From positions 1-64,000 of the forward strand of contig CAJUCA010000003.1 in NCBI GenBank assembly GCA_910585265.1: a stretch of DNA of 64,000 nucleotides, in the 5' to 3' direction. This DNA comes from an uncultured Oscillospiraceae bacterium. Its GTDB lineage: Bacteria; Bacillota; Clostridia; Oscillospirales; Oscillospiraceae. The notes beneath the pieces were generated by a model. That model was not told where the DNA came from. It ran no database searches and worked only from the letters and a program-made list of their open reading frames with translations. Positions 41,499 through 51,082 of the stretch are shown in pieces (position 1 is the first letter of the stretch; each line of letters begins with the position of its first letter). The translations under genes and the position numbers were made by a program.

Positions 41499-41861
41499 AT
41501 GAGTACAATTCTGAACGGCGTGAACAGCGCGGCCGCCCTGGGCAGCATGGCGGGGCTTACCCCCACCCAGCGCATGGCCGCCCTGGAGAAGGCCCAGGCC
41601 GCCCAGTCCGGGCAGGCGGAGGAGAGCGGCCGGGCCGGGGAAAGTATGTTCGGCTCCATCTTCAACTCCCTGATCCAGAATGTGAAGGATACCGACGCGG
41701 AGTTTGTCAACGCCCAGTACCTGCTGGCCACCGGACAGCTGGACAACCCCGCCCAGGTGGGCATCGCCGCCTATAAGGCGGAGATCTCGGTGAGCCTGCT
41801 GCTCCAGATGCGCGATCGCGCCCTGACCGCGTATAACGAGCTGAGGAACATGAACGTGTAA
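41499..41861 (+). CDS. fliE: Flagellar hook-basal body complex protein FliE
   Basis: 120-aa MS ring-rod junction protein. The C-terminal part (SIFNSLIQNVKDTDAEFVNAQYLLATGQ, then ISVSLLLQMRDRALTAYNELRNMNV) is diagnostic. The N-terminal third is low-complexity Ala/Gln/Glu-rich. Export of FliE normally precedes rod assembly. Confidence 0.93.
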   Translation: MSTILNGVNSAAALGSMAGLTPTQRMAALEKAQAAQSGQAEESGRAGESMFGSIFNSLIQNVKDTDAEFVNAQYLLATGQLDNPAQVGIAAYKAEISVSLLLQMRDRALTAYNELRNMNV

Positions 41862-41913
41862 TAGGCACGGCTGGGTTTAGGAGAACATACGCGGAGAGCG
41901 GGGTCGATGGTAC

Positions 41914-43632
41914 TTGAACAAGGAGAAGCTGAAGGGCTATCTTGACAAGGTTAAGGGAGCCCTTGGAAAGGTTTCGAAAAAAATATGGATTCTGCTGGCG
42001 GTCGTCCTGGTGGTGGCCGTGGCCGCGGTGGTCCTGCTCTATAACAACCGGCCCTATGCCGTCCTCATCGACGGGGCCAACAACGAGGAGACCAGCACGG
42101 TGATCAGCTGGCTGGGAGAGCAGGGGGTCACGGACTTCCGCATGGAGGGGACGGGCACCATCCTGGTGCCCCAGGCCCAGGCGGCGGGGCTGAAGGCCAA
42201 GCTGCTCCAGGAGCAGTATTCCCAGAACAAGTCCTCCTTCAGCGGGTACTTTGAGCGGGTGGGCGCGCTGTCCACCCAGTACGACCGGAGGGTGGCAGAG
42301 CTGGAGGCCCTGGAGGAGAAGCTGGAGAGGACGATCCGGCAGTTTCCCGGGGTGCGCAGCGTAGACGTGGGGATCAACCCGGGCGAGGACCGGGGCTACG
42401 TTCTGGACACCAACAAGGTGGTGGACGCCACCGCCACCGTCATGCTGACCATGGAAAAGGGCAAGATGCTGGACGGGGGGCAGGCCAACGCCATCCGCAA
42501 CTACATCTCCCACAGCGTGGCGGGGCTGAAGCCAGAGGACGTGTCCATTGAGGACACCATCGGCAACGATTACAACTCGACCATCGGCAGCGGCGGAAAC
42601 GCCACCACTGACTCCGCCTTGAAGCTCCAGCTGGAGAAGGAGTGGAGCAACCGGATCCGCACTCAGATTATGAACTTCCTCACTGACATCTACGGCGAGG
42701 GGAACGCCACCGCTATGGTGAACTGCAACGTGGAGCTGGGCAACAAGACCGTCAACAAGCACGAGGTGGAGCTGCCCAAGTTCGCTCAGGACGGCAGCAC
42801 CGGCGGGCGGGGCATCATCGGCAGCGAGTTCTACGCCTTCACCTTTAATACCCCGGATGAGGGCGGCACGGGCGGCGTGGTGGGCACCCCCTCCAACGCC
42901 CAGCTTCCCACCTATGTGGAGCCGGGGGATATTGAGGCCCAGCTTCAGAGCATCCTGGATCAAGAGGCCAACCGCGTCTACGACAACACCACCACCGACA
43001 CGGAGATGATTATCCGCTGCGGCACCCTCACCGATGTGACGGTGTCCGTGGCCATCAACACCCGGGGAGCCAACGGCGAGACAATCCCCGTGGACGTGGA
43101 GGAGATGCGGGGGGTCGTGGCCAACGGCGCGGGGATTATCCCCGTGGCCACCGAGGACATGACCGCCCAGGAGTACTTAAGCGCCCGCATATCCGTGCTG
43201 GCGACGCCCTTCCCGGAGACGGAGGAGCCCGTCGATCCCACGCCCACCCCGCCCGGCACCATTCTGGGCATCCCCTACTGGGTGTTCATCGCCGCGGGCG
43301 CGGGGCTGCTGCTGTTCGTCCTGGTGCTGACCGTCATCCTGCTGCTGCGCCGGAAGAAGCGCAAGAAGCTGGAGGAGGAGCAGAAGGCCGTGGAGGAGCT
43401 GCTGGCGGCGTCCATGCCCGGAGAGGTGGAAATCGGGCCGGACGGCCAGCCCATTGTCCAGCCTGTGCTGGATGAGGACGGCAACCCCGTTGCCGGGGCC
43501 AACGTGATGGACCTGCACACCGAGCGGAGCATGGAGCTGCGCCAGAACATCCGCGATTACGTGGACGAGAATATGGAGGTCGCCGCGCTGCTGATCAAGA
43601 GCTGGCTGAAGGAGGATGGAGACAATGGCTGA
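41914..43632 (+). CDS. fliF: Flagellar MS-ring protein FliF
   Basis: 572-aa membrane ring protein. N-terminal helix WILLAVVLVVAVAAVVLLYNN, ring-building motifs with PGVRSVDVGINPGED and VDATATVMLTMEKG (PrgK-like folds), a C-terminal helix YWVFIAAGAGLLLFVLVLTVILLLRRKK, then a cytoplasmic tail ending ENMEVAALLIKSWLKEDGD that binds FliG. TTG start. It overlaps fliG by 17 nt. Confidence 0.96.
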   Translation: MNKEKLKGYLDKVKGALGKVSKKIWILLAVVLVVAVAAVVLLYNNRPYAVLIDGANNEETSTVISWLGEQGVTDFRMEGTGTILVPQAQAAGLKAKLLQEQYSQNKSSFSGYFERVGALSTQYDRRVAELEALEEKLERTIRQFPGVRSVDVGINPGEDRGYVLDTNKVVDATATVMLTMEKGKMLDGGQANAIRNYISHSVAGLKPEDVSIEDTIGNDYNSTIGSGGNATTDSALKLQLEKEWSNRIRTQIMNFLTDIYGEGNATAMVNCNVELGNKTVNKHEVELPKFAQDGSTGGRGIIGSEFYAFTFNTPDEGGTGGVVGTPSNAQLPTYVEPGDIEAQLQSILDQEANRVYDNTTTDTEMIIRCGTLTDVTVSVAINTRGANGETIPVDVEEMRGVVANGAGIIPVATEDMTAQEYLSARISVLATPFPETEEPVDPTPTPPGTILGIPYWVFIAAGAGLLLFVLVLTVILLLRRKKRKKLEEEQKAVEELLAASMPGEVEIGPDGQPIVQPVLDEDGNPVAGANVMDLHTERSMELRQNIRDYVDENMEVAALLIKSWLKEDGDNG

Positions 43633-44716
43633 CGCCGCAGTTGCTGAGGTAAAGGCTCCCGCCGCCGAACCCAAAGCGTCCCCGGCCAAGGGCCGGAAGG
43701 GCGGGTCCCTTCTTCCGGAGAAGCTCACCGGCGCGCAGCGGGCCGCCACGGTTATCATTGCCCTGGGCGCGGAGCGGGCCTCCGCCCTCTACAAGCACAT
43801 GGAGCCGGACGACGTGGAACAGCTCACCCTGGAGGTCGCCAAAATGGGCTTCCTGGGGTCGGAGCAGACCGAGGAAATTCTGAACGAGTTCTACCAGCTC
43901 TGCCGCACCAACCGGGCGGTCACCGAGGGCGGCTTGGAATACGCCCGGTCGGTGCTGGAAAAGGCCTATGGCCCGGAGCGGGCGGACGAGCTGCTGGGCA
44001 AGGTCACCAAGTCCTTGCAGAACCGCTCCTTCTCCTTTATGGAAAAGGCGGACGAGAAATCGCTGTTCTCCGCCCTCCAGAACGAGCGGCCCCAGACCAT
44101 CTCCCTGGTGCTGTCCTACGTGGACGCCGACAAGGCCGCGGCGGTTATCTCCCAGCTGGACGAGAAGCGGCAGGTGCAGGTGGTGGAGAGCATGGCCAAG
44201 ATCGAGAGCGTGTCCCCCATCGCGGTGAAGATCATCGAGGCGGAGATGCGCAAGAAGTTCTCCAACATCGTGACCAACGCCAACGTGAAGGTGGGCGGCA
44301 TCGACTACGTGGCCGACGTGATGAACAACCTGGACCGCACCAGCGAGAAAAACATTTTCGACGGGCTGTCCGCCTACGACCAGGACCTGGCGGACGAGAT
44401 CCGGAAGCGGATGTTCGTATTCGAGGACATCATCACCATGGACGACCGCTCCGTGCAGCGGTTTGTCCGGGACTGCGACCCCCGGGATCTGGTGCTGGCC
44501 CTCAAGACCGCCAACGAGGAGGTCTCCAAGAAGTTGCTCACCAATATGTCCACCCGTATGGCCCAGAACATCAAGGACGATCTGGAGATCACCACCAACG
44601 TCAAGCTCAAGGACGTGGAGGACGCCCAGCAGCGCATTGTGGACATCATCCGCAGCCTGGAGGAGAAGGGCGAGATCGTGATCGCCAAGGGCGGAAAGGA
44701 CGATATCATTGCCTAA
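43616..44716 (+). CDS. fliG: Flagellar motor switch protein FliG
   Basis: 366-aa C-ring protein linking FliF to the stator. LTGAQRAATVIIALGAERASALYKHM (N domain), middle domain with PQTISLVLSYVDADKAA, and C-terminal torque domain MFVFEDIITMDDRSVQRFVRD with the conserved charged residues that contact MotA. ATG at 43616 or 43625. It overlaps fliH by 8 nt. Confidence 0.96.
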   Translation: METMADAAVAEVKAPAAEPKASPAKGRKGGSLLPEKLTGAQRAATVIIALGAERASALYKHMEPDDVEQLTLEVAKMGFLGSEQTEEILNEFYQLCRTNRAVTEGGLEYARSVLEKAYGPERADELLGKVTKSLQNRSFSFMEKADEKSLFSALQNERPQTISLVLSYVDADKAAAVISQLDEKRQVQVVESMAKIESVSPIAVKIIEAEMRKKFSNIVTNANVKVGGIDYVADVMNNLDRTSEKNIFDGLSAYDQDLADEIRKRMFVFEDIITMDDRSVQRFVRDCDPRDLVLALKTANEEVSKKLLTNMSTRMAQNIKDDLEITTNVKLKDVEDAQQRIVDIIRSLEEKGEIVIAKGGKDDIIA

Positions 44717-45581
44717 TATATTTAAGGCGTTCACCAAGGCCAAGGCGGAGCCCTACCGCTTCCCCGACGCGGCGGAATTGAAGGTGAACGACCCGGCCCC
44801 CCTGGAGGAGTTCGAGGAGCCGGGGGAGGGCCAGCCGCCGCCGGAGGAGGGCGAGGGCTTCGACGTGCGCATCGCGGATGAGGAGCCGGAGGAAGCCCCC
44901 GCGCCGGAGCCGGAGGAGACGCCCGTCAGCTTCGCCCAGATTCAGGCGGAGCAGATCAGGGCGGACGCCCGGCGGGAGGCGGATGAGCTTCTGGCCCAGG
45001 CCCGGGAGGCCGCGGACCGGGAACGGGCGGCGGTGTTCGCCCAGGCCCGGGACGAGGGCCACGCGGAGGGCTATGCCGCCGGGATGGCCCAGGCGGCGGA
45101 GCAGGCCGCCGCGGAACGGGAGGAGCAGGCCCGGAGGCTGGAGGAGGAGGTACACCGCTTCATGGAGCAGGCGGGGTACGCCCTGGACCGGCAGATGGAC
45201 CAGAGCGTGGCCGACCTGCGGGATCTGGCCATGGCGGTGGCGGAGAAGGTGGTGTGCGTCAGCCTGAAAAGCAGCGCGGACGTCATCGCCCGGATGATCC
45301 AGACCGCCATCGACAAGCGCAAAAAAAAGGAATGGGTGCATATCTATATCGCGGAGTGCGACGCCAGACGGCTCACCCAGATGCCCGCGTCCCTCACGGC
45401 GGCCCTGTCCGCCCTGTCCGACCGGGTGCGGCTCATCCCCATGGCGGACGACGAGTCGGGCACCTGCATCATCGAAATGCCCGACGAGATCGTGGACGCC
45501 AGCGCGGCCACCCAGCTGGACAACCTGCGCACCATCCTCATGGACGCCGGAGCCGGCTCCGGGGGGATCAACCTCTTTTGA
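44709..45581 (+). CDS. fliH: Flagellar assembly protein FliH
   Basis: 290-aa regulator of the FliI export ATPase. TTG start, acidic N-terminal third, then a long coiled coil with AREAADRERAAVFAQARDEGHAEGYAAGMAQAAEQA (G-x-x-x-G spacing) and a C-terminal V-ATPase-E-like domain ending in LRTILMDAGAGSGGINLF. Confidence 0.88.
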   Translation: MPNIFKAFTKAKAEPYRFPDAAELKVNDPAPLEEFEEPGEGQPPPEEGEGFDVRIADEEPEEAPAPEPEETPVSFAQIQAEQIRADARREADELLAQAREAADRERAAVFAQARDEGHAEGYAAGMAQAAEQAAAEREEQARRLEEEVHRFMEQAGYALDRQMDQSVADLRDLAMAVAEKVVCVSLKSSADVIARMIQTAIDKRKKKEWVHIYIAECDARRLTQMPASLTAALSALSDRVRLIPMADDESGTCIIEMPDEIVDASAATQLDNLRTILMDAGAGSGGINLF

Positions 45582-45593
45582 CAGGAGAACGCC

Positions 45594-46904
45594 ATGCCTT
45601 CGGTCTTTCAGCAGATGGCCCGGCAGGTCTACGGGGCGGAGCCCTACAGCCTGACGGGGAAAATTGAAAATATCGTGGGTATGTCCATCGAAGCCAGCGG
45701 CGGACGGGCCGCCGTGGGGGACATCTGCCGGATTTACAACGGCGACTCCGGCGGGCAGGTCACCGCCGAGGTGGTGGGCTTCAAGAACGACCACATCCTG
45801 CTCATGCCCTACTCGGACATGAACGGGATCTCGGCGGGGAACTTCGTCCGGAACACCGGGCGTCAGCTCACCCTCCAGGTGGGGGAGTTCCTCCGGGGGC
45901 GGATCATCAACGCCCTGGGCCAGCCCATCGACGGCAAGGGCCCCTTCGAGGGGGGCGCGCCCTACTGCGTGGGGGGCAACTACATCAACCCCCTCCAGCG
46001 GCCCCCCATCCGGGAGCGGATCCAGTTCGGGGTGAAGGCCATTGACGGCATGATCACCATCGGCAAGGGCCAGCGTATCGGCATATTCGCCGGGTCCGGC
46101 GTGGGCAAGTCCACCCTCATGGGCATGATCGCCAAGAACGTCACGGCGGATATCAACGTCATCGCCCTGGTGGGGGAGCGGGGCCGGGAGGTTCTGGAGT
46201 TCGTGGAGAAGGACCTGGGCCCCGAGGGGATGAAGCGGTCCATCCTGGTGGTGGCCACCTCCGACCAGCCCGCCATGCTGCGGATGCGGTGCCCCTCGGT
46301 GGCCACCGGGATCGCGGAGTATTTCCGGGACCAGGGGTACGACGTGCTGCTGATGATGGACTCGCTGACCCGGTTTGCCATGGCCCAGCGGGAGATCGGC
46401 CTTGCCATCGGCGAGCCGCCGGTGAGCCGGGGCTACACCCCGTCCATGTACGCCGAAATGCCCAAGCTGCTGGAGCGCAGCGGCAATTTCAGCCGGGGCT
46501 CCATCACCGGGGTGTACACCGTGCTGGTGGAGGGCGACGACACCAACGAGCCCATCGCGGACACGGTGCGGGGCATTCTGGACGGGCACATTGTGCTGAG
46601 CCGCCAGCTTGCCAACTCCAACCACTACCCCGCCATCGACGTGAGCGCGAGCATCTCCCGTCTGATGACAGAGATTGTCTCCCCGGAGCACCGGCAGCTG
46701 GCCTCCCGTATCAGGGATATTATGAGTGTGTACGAGAAGAACGCCGACCTGGTGTCCATCGGGGCCTACAAGCCCGGGACCAACCGGAAGCTGGACTTCG
46801 CCATGTCCAAGATTGACGCGGTGAACGGCTTTTTGACCCAGGACGTGAACGAGGCCTTCTCCTATGACCAGTGCGTGGCGGAGATGGCGAAGCTGCTCCA
46901 ATAA
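45594..46904 (+). CDS. fliI: Flagellum-specific ATP synthase FliI
   Basis: 436-aa export ATPase resembling F1-beta. Walker A GSGVGKSTLMG, GERGREVLEF, VVATSDQPAMLR and the DSLTRFAMAQREIGLAIGEPP segment are intact. It energises unloading of flagellar export substrates together with FliH and FliJ, its operon neighbours. Confidence 0.97.
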   Translation: MPSVFQQMARQVYGAEPYSLTGKIENIVGMSIEASGGRAAVGDICRIYNGDSGGQVTAEVVGFKNDHILLMPYSDMNGISAGNFVRNTGRQLTLQVGEFLRGRIINALGQPIDGKGPFEGGAPYCVGGNYINPLQRPPIRERIQFGVKAIDGMITIGKGQRIGIFAGSGVGKSTLMGMIAKNVTADINVIALVGERGREVLEFVEKDLGPEGMKRSILVVATSDQPAMLRMRCPSVATGIAEYFRDQGYDVLLMMDSLTRFAMAQREIGLAIGEPPVSRGYTPSMYAEMPKLLERSGNFSRGSITGVYTVLVEGDDTNEPIADTVRGILDGHIVLSRQLANSNHYPAIDVSASISRLMTEIVSPEHRQLASRIRDIMSVYEKNADLVSIGAYKPGTNRKLDFAMSKIDAVNGFLTQDVNEAFSYDQCVAEMAKLLQ

Positions 46905-46934
46905 GCCTGCCGAACAGTCGAGGTGCAGAGATAG

Positions 46935-47387
46935 ATGAAGAAATTCAAGTTCGCTTTGGATTCGGTGCTGTCCTATAAACAGCAGGTGCTGGACGCCCTC
47001 AAGGGCGAACACGCCGCCATCCTGGCCCAGGTGCGGGAGCAGGAGGAGGCGGTGGAGGCGGCCTGGCAGAGCTACCGCCAGTGCGACGGGGAGTACCGCC
47101 AGCGCAAGGCGGAGGGCATCACCATCACCGATGCCATGGTGTACCAGAACGGCCTGCGGGTGCTGGAGCGGGACATCCAGCGGGAGACGGAGAAGCTGGA
47201 GGCCCTGCGGCGGAAAGAGGAGAAGAAACGCCAGGAGGTGGTGGACGCCAAGATCGACACCTCCTCCATCGAGAAGCTGAAGGAGCACAAGCTGGAGGAC
47301 TACCACAAGGCGGAGCAGAAGGCGGAGGAGGTCCTCATCGACGAGTTCGTCAGCTCCGCCCGGGCGCGGGCCGGCATCGGCGCATAG
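46935..47387 (+). CDS. fliJ: Flagellar export protein FliJ
   Basis: 150-aa coiled-coil protein with the FliJ pattern: KKFKFALDSVLSYKQQVLDALKGEHA and long Glu/Lys/Gln-rich helices. It is the central stalk of the export ATPase and sits right after fliI. Confidence 0.88.
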   Translation: MKKFKFALDSVLSYKQQVLDALKGEHAAILAQVREQEEAVEAAWQSYRQCDGEYRQRKAEGITITDAMVYQNGLRVLERDIQRETEKLEALRRKEEKKRQEVVDAKIDTSSIEKLKEHKLEDYHKAEQKAEEVLIDEFVSSARARAGIGA

Positions 47388-47410
47388 GATAGCCGGGGCC
47401 CTTTGGTGCG

Positions 47411-47437
47411 TCCAAATCGGCGCGCGCGCCGTTTGGA
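47411..47437 (+). other. Intraoperonic palindrome before fliK
   Basis: TCCAAA-T-CGGCGCG/CGCGCCG-TTTGGA, a 13-bp stem with one bulge and no clear loop, 24 nt after the fliJ stop. It may be an mRNA stabiliser, a processing site or an attenuator. No T-run follows. Confidence 0.6.
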
Positions 47438-47472
47438 AATAGATATCATCATAAGAAAGGAGGAAAAAGAAG

Positions 47473-48606
47473 ATGGAGCAGGCAAAAAATGTGGCCTTGA
47501 ATCTGCTTCAGGCTGTGGCGTCCCAGACCAAGCTGCCCAAGACGGGCAAGAGCGGCGGGGACAGCGACTTCCAGAAGCTGATCGAAAAGGCCCAGTCCGG
47601 ACAGCCGGACAGCGAGGCCGCGGAGCAGCCCAAGGCCGACAAGCCCGACGCCGCCCAGAAGCCGGAGAAGAACCCCGGCCAGGAGCAGGAGAACCCGGTG
47701 GAGCTGTCCAAGCGGATGCAGGTGTACTTGGCCCCGGTGGCCCCGGAGGTGCTGGCCCAGTACCCCGCCGAGTGGCTGCCCCAGGTGCAGGAGGGCGAGC
47801 CCATCGTGTGCATCGGTGTGCGCACCGGAGCCAACGGAGAGGACATCCCCATCCTGGTGGGCGCAAAGCAGGCCGCGCAGATGTACGGCAAGGATATCGT
47901 CGATCCCGCGCTGTACGACGTGTCCGACCCAAAGGCCGACGCAATGCTGGAGGCCACCGACCCCACCGTGGAGCACGGACCCGCCCAGATGCTGGAGAAG
48001 CTGGCGGATGAGGTGGCCGGGGTGGAGGAGAACGGACCCCAGCTGTTCCAGACCGGGGAGGCGGAGGCCGACACGGAGGCGGAGATCACCGACGCGGACG
48101 CAGGCCCCCAGACGTTGTTCCATGACGTGAAGGCGGCCCCTGTGAAGGTGGGCGACGTGTACACCGAGCAGCCCGACCAGCCCGACGTGGCGAAGCAGAT
48201 CGACACCGGACTGGCCCAGGCCCTGGAGAAGGGCGAGTCCATGGTGCGCATCCAGCTCAACCCGGAGAACCTGGGCAGCGTGACGGTGGAGATCACCCGC
48301 AGCGCGGAGGGGCTGATCCGGGTGGCCCTCAGTGCCCACAGCGGCGAGACCCGGGGCCTTCTGGAGCGTCACGCCGGGGAATTGCAGGGGATGATCGCCA
48401 ACCGCACCCAGCAGGATGTGGAGGTAAACGTCCAGCACAGCCAGGAGGGACAGCAGGGCCAGAACCAGCAGAACCCCTACGACGGACGGAACGGCAGCGG
48501 CCAGGGCGGGCAGGAGGAACGCCGCCAGCCCCGCCGGGAGCAGTCCGGCGACAGCCGGGACTTCATGCAGCAGCTTCGGCTGGGCTTGATCCCCGGGGAC
48601 GAGTAA
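47473..48606 (+). CDS. fliK: Flagellar hook-length control protein FliK
   Basis: 377 aa. Low-complexity Gln/Asp/Pro-rich N-terminal two thirds, and a conserved C-terminal FliK domain: EKGESMVRIQLNPENLGSVTVEITRSAEGLIRVAL, then TRGLLERHAGELQGMI. It measures hook length and switches export specificity. Preceded by AAGGAGG. Position between fliJ and flgD is standard. Confidence 0.9.
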   Translation: MEQAKNVALNLLQAVASQTKLPKTGKSGGDSDFQKLIEKAQSGQPDSEAAEQPKADKPDAAQKPEKNPGQEQENPVELSKRMQVYLAPVAPEVLAQYPAEWLPQVQEGEPIVCIGVRTGANGEDIPILVGAKQAAQMYGKDIVDPALYDVSDPKADAMLEATDPTVEHGPAQMLEKLADEVAGVEENGPQLFQTGEAEADTEAEITDADAGPQTLFHDVKAAPVKVGDVYTEQPDQPDVAKQIDTGLAQALEKGESMVRIQLNPENLGSVTVEITRSAEGLIRVALSAHSGETRGLLERHAGELQGMIANRTQQDVEVNVQHSQEGQQGQNQQNPYDGRNGSGQGGQEERRQPRREQSGDSRDFMQQLRLGLIPGDE

Positions 48607-48627
48607 GACAGAAAGGAGCAGACAGCG

Positions 48628-49248
48628 ATGGGCAGTAATTCTATGGCGGATATTTCGGGCCTGCTCGGCTCGAACAGCATTACCACACCCAAGCACACCA
48701 CCAGCCGGAAGAACAACACCGAGCTGGACATGATGGACTTCCTCCAGCTGATGATCGTGCAGCTCCAGAGCCAGACCATCGACGACGCGATGGACACCAG
48801 CGAGATGATGAACCAGATGGTTCAGATGCAGATGATCTCCGCCATCTCCAACATGACCGAGACCAACGTGATGAGCTACGCCAGCTCCCTGGTGGGCAAG
48901 GTGGTGACCATCGGCCTCGTGACGAAGGACGGCCTGGAGGAGCGGGAGGTCCTGGTGACCGGAACCGGCGTGATGGACGGCCAGCAGGTGATCTTCGGCA
49001 AGGACGCCTCCGGCAAGATCGAAACGTACGGGCTGAACCAGATTATGGCCGTGGGCCAGCTTCCCCCGCCGGAGGAAACCCCGGATGAGGGCGAGGGCGA
49101 CGGCGAGGAAACTCCTCCGGTGGACGGAGAGGGCAACGGCGAAACGCCTCCCGCGGGCGGCGACGGCAGCGGCGAGACGCCCCCTGTGGAGGGCGGCGGC
49201 GAAACTCCCCCCGCAGGCGGCGAGGGCGGCGACACCCAGGGCGGATAA
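48628..49248 (+). CDS. flgD: Flagellar hook cap protein FlgD
   Basis: 206-aa hook assembly scaffold. The N-terminal LDMMDFLQLMIVQLQSQTIDDAMDTSEMMNQMVQ is the FlgD export/cap domain, and ISYAS-LVGKVV with a small central domain follows. The C-terminal 60 residues are tandem Gly/Glu/Thr/Pro repeats of form GxxETPP(V/A)xG, unlike the usual FlgD Ig-like end. Confidence 0.9.
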   Translation: MGSNSMADISGLLGSNSITTPKHTTSRKNNTELDMMDFLQLMIVQLQSQTIDDAMDTSEMMNQMVQMQMISAISNMTETNVMSYASSLVGKVVTIGLVTKDGLEEREVLVTGTGVMDGQQVIFGKDASGKIETYGLNQIMAVGQLPPPEETPDEGEGDGEETPPVDGEGNGETPPAGGDGSGETPPVEGGGETPPAGGEGGDTQGG

Positions 49249-49282
49249 AAACGCCTACCCACTTAAATCGAGGTGACAGAAG

Positions 49283-49660
49283 ATGATCCAGCGTGTATCA
49301 GGACTGCCGCGCACGGACGCGCCACAAGCCCGGGTACAGCCGCGGACGCAGCCGGGGGCCTTCGGGGCCATGCTCCAGCAGGAGCTGGCACGGCAGGAAC
49401 AGCCCCAGGGCGTGGAATTTTCCAAGCACGCCATCTCACGGGCGCAGGAGCGGGGGATCGAGGTCACGCCGGATCTGATGGACCAGCTGGCGGGCAGCGT
49501 GATCCGGGCCCAGGCAAAGGGGGCCACCAATATCCTGGCTATGGACGCGGACAAGGCGTTTATCATCAATGTGCCCAACGCAAAGGTGATTACCGCCATC
49601 ACCCAGGACGAAATGAGAGAAAATATCTTCACCAATATTGACGGCGCGGTGTTCCTGTAA
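49283..49660 (+). CDS. Flagellar operon protein, TIGR02530 family
   Basis: 125 aa, conserved between flgD and flgE in Firmicutes. VEFSKHAISRAQERGIEVTPDLMDQL and NVPNAKVITAITQDEMRENIFTNIDGAVFL define the family. Molecular role not established. Confidence 0.88.
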   Translation: MIQRVSGLPRTDAPQARVQPRTQPGAFGAMLQQELARQEQPQGVEFSKHAISRAQERGIEVTPDLMDQLAGSVIRAQAKGATNILAMDADKAFIINVPNAKVITAITQDEMRENIFTNIDGAVFL

Positions 49661-49703
49661 TAAAATAGGCGAGTTAGAGGCAGGACCGATTTCGGATGCC
49701 TTT

Positions 49704-49728
49704 GCCCCCCGCCCGACTGGCGGGGGGC
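49704..49728 (+). other. Strong GC hairpin before flgE
   Basis: Perfect 10-bp stem GCCCCCCGCC/GGCGGGGGGC with loop CGACT, no T-run, 43 nt after the TIGR02530 gene and just before the flgE ribosome binding site. Possible mRNA processing or stability element setting hook protein level. Confidence 0.6.
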
Positions 49729-49764
49729 GGACCGCGCCAAACCGAAAGGAGTAATTTTTCAGAC

Positions 49765-51063
49765 ATGACTGGTGCAATGTATGCGGCTATCGCGGGCCTT
49801 CGGACCCATATGCAGAACCTGAACGTCATCGGCAACAACGTGGCCAACGTGAACACCTACGGCTATAAAGCCGCCCGTTCCGTGTTCCGTACCTCTATCT
49901 ATACCACCCTCACCGGCGGCTCCGACGGCACCGCTGTCGCGGGCGGACGCAACCCCTCCCAGATCGGCTACGGTGCCAACATGGGTTCGGTGAGCATCGA
50001 CGTGAGTACCGGAAACTACGCCGTGACCGGAAAGCCCACCGATGTCATGATCGACGGCGACGGGTTCTTCCTGGTGGGCAACAAGAGCATCGCCCAGAAC
50101 TTCCAGGGCAACCAGAGCGACGTGAGCGCGCTGACCTCCCTGACTCTCACCCGGGTGGGCGATTTCGACTTCGGGGCCGACGGCTATCTTGCTGACGGCA
50201 GAGGCAATGTGGTGTACGGCTTCCTGTGCGTCGGCGTGGCGGACGAGGCCTATTTGGCGACCGACGCGGGCAAGGCCTCCGGGGCGAAGCTGGGCGATCC
50301 CATCTTCAGCGACCAGCTGGTGCCCCTGCGCAAGCCCCGGGTGTGGAAGGACGAGACGGGGGCCATGCACATCGGCTACCCCAGGCCGGCCGGCGGAATT
50401 CAGGAGGGAAATGGCAAGAAGCCGGGTGATGCCGACTATATCCCTGGGGACGTCAAAAAGGACGATTTTGCCCCCCCCACGGGCTGGAAGGAAAAGGATC
50501 CCCACCTGCTGGACTACGGTGCCTATAAGGACGCCGACGGCAATGTGGTGGAGTCCCAATACACCATGGCCCAGTTCAGCAATATCACCATCGACAACGC
50601 CACCGGCATGATCACCGCCTCCAGTGTTGACACGGGCGAGATTGTCACCATCGGCTGTCTGGCGGTGGGCACCGTGGATAACCCCAACGGCGTCAGCCAG
50701 ATCGGAAACAGCTACTACCAGGCGGGCCCTGGCTCCGGCAACCTGTTGGTCAACACCTTGGGCGGCGCGTCCAAGAATATGGGTGTCAACTATGTGAACG
50801 GCTCCCTGGTGACCAACCCCGGTAACGGCGGCAAGCCGGGCTCCGTCAATATGGCGGCCAACGCCGACAACGCCGTTGAGGGCTGCCGCATCGCCACCGG
50901 CGGCAGCAGCGGCTTTATCTCCGGCGGCCTGGAAATGTCCAAGAGCGACCTGGCCCAGGAGATCGCCAACATGATCACCACCCAGCGCGGCTATCAGGCC
51001 AACACCCGTATCATCACCGTCACCGACTCCATGCTGGAGGAGCTGGTGAACATGAAGCGTTGA
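49765..51063 (+). CDS. flgE: Flagellar hook protein FlgE
   Basis: 432 aa. N-terminal MYAAIAGLRTHMQNLNVIGNNVANVNTYGYKAARSVF is the hook/rod motif, and the C-terminus (GGLEMSKSDLAQEIANMITTQRGYQANTRIITVTDSMLEELVNMKR) is the matching coiled-coil end of FlgE. The ATG at 49765 is used, since the longer reading frame starts in the upstream hairpin. Confidence 0.94.
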   Translation: MTGAMYAAIAGLRTHMQNLNVIGNNVANVNTYGYKAARSVFRTSIYTTLTGGSDGTAVAGGRNPSQIGYGANMGSVSIDVSTGNYAVTGKPTDVMIDGDGFFLVGNKSIAQNFQGNQSDVSALTSLTLTRVGDFDFGADGYLADGRGNVVYGFLCVGVADEAYLATDAGKASGAKLGDPIFSDQLVPLRKPRVWKDETGAMHIGYPRPAGGIQEGNGKKPGDADYIPGDVKKDDFAPPTGWKEKDPHLLDYGAYKDADGNVVESQYTMAQFSNITIDNATGMITASSVDTGEIVTIGCLAVGTVDNPNGVSQIGNSYYQAGPGSGNLLVNTLGGASKNMGVNYVNGSLVTNPGNGGKPGSVNMAANADNAVEGCRIATGGSSGFISGGLEMSKSDLAQEIANMITTQRGYQANTRIITVTDSMLEELVNMKR

Positions 51064-51082
51064 GCGTAAGCGTTTGAACTGA

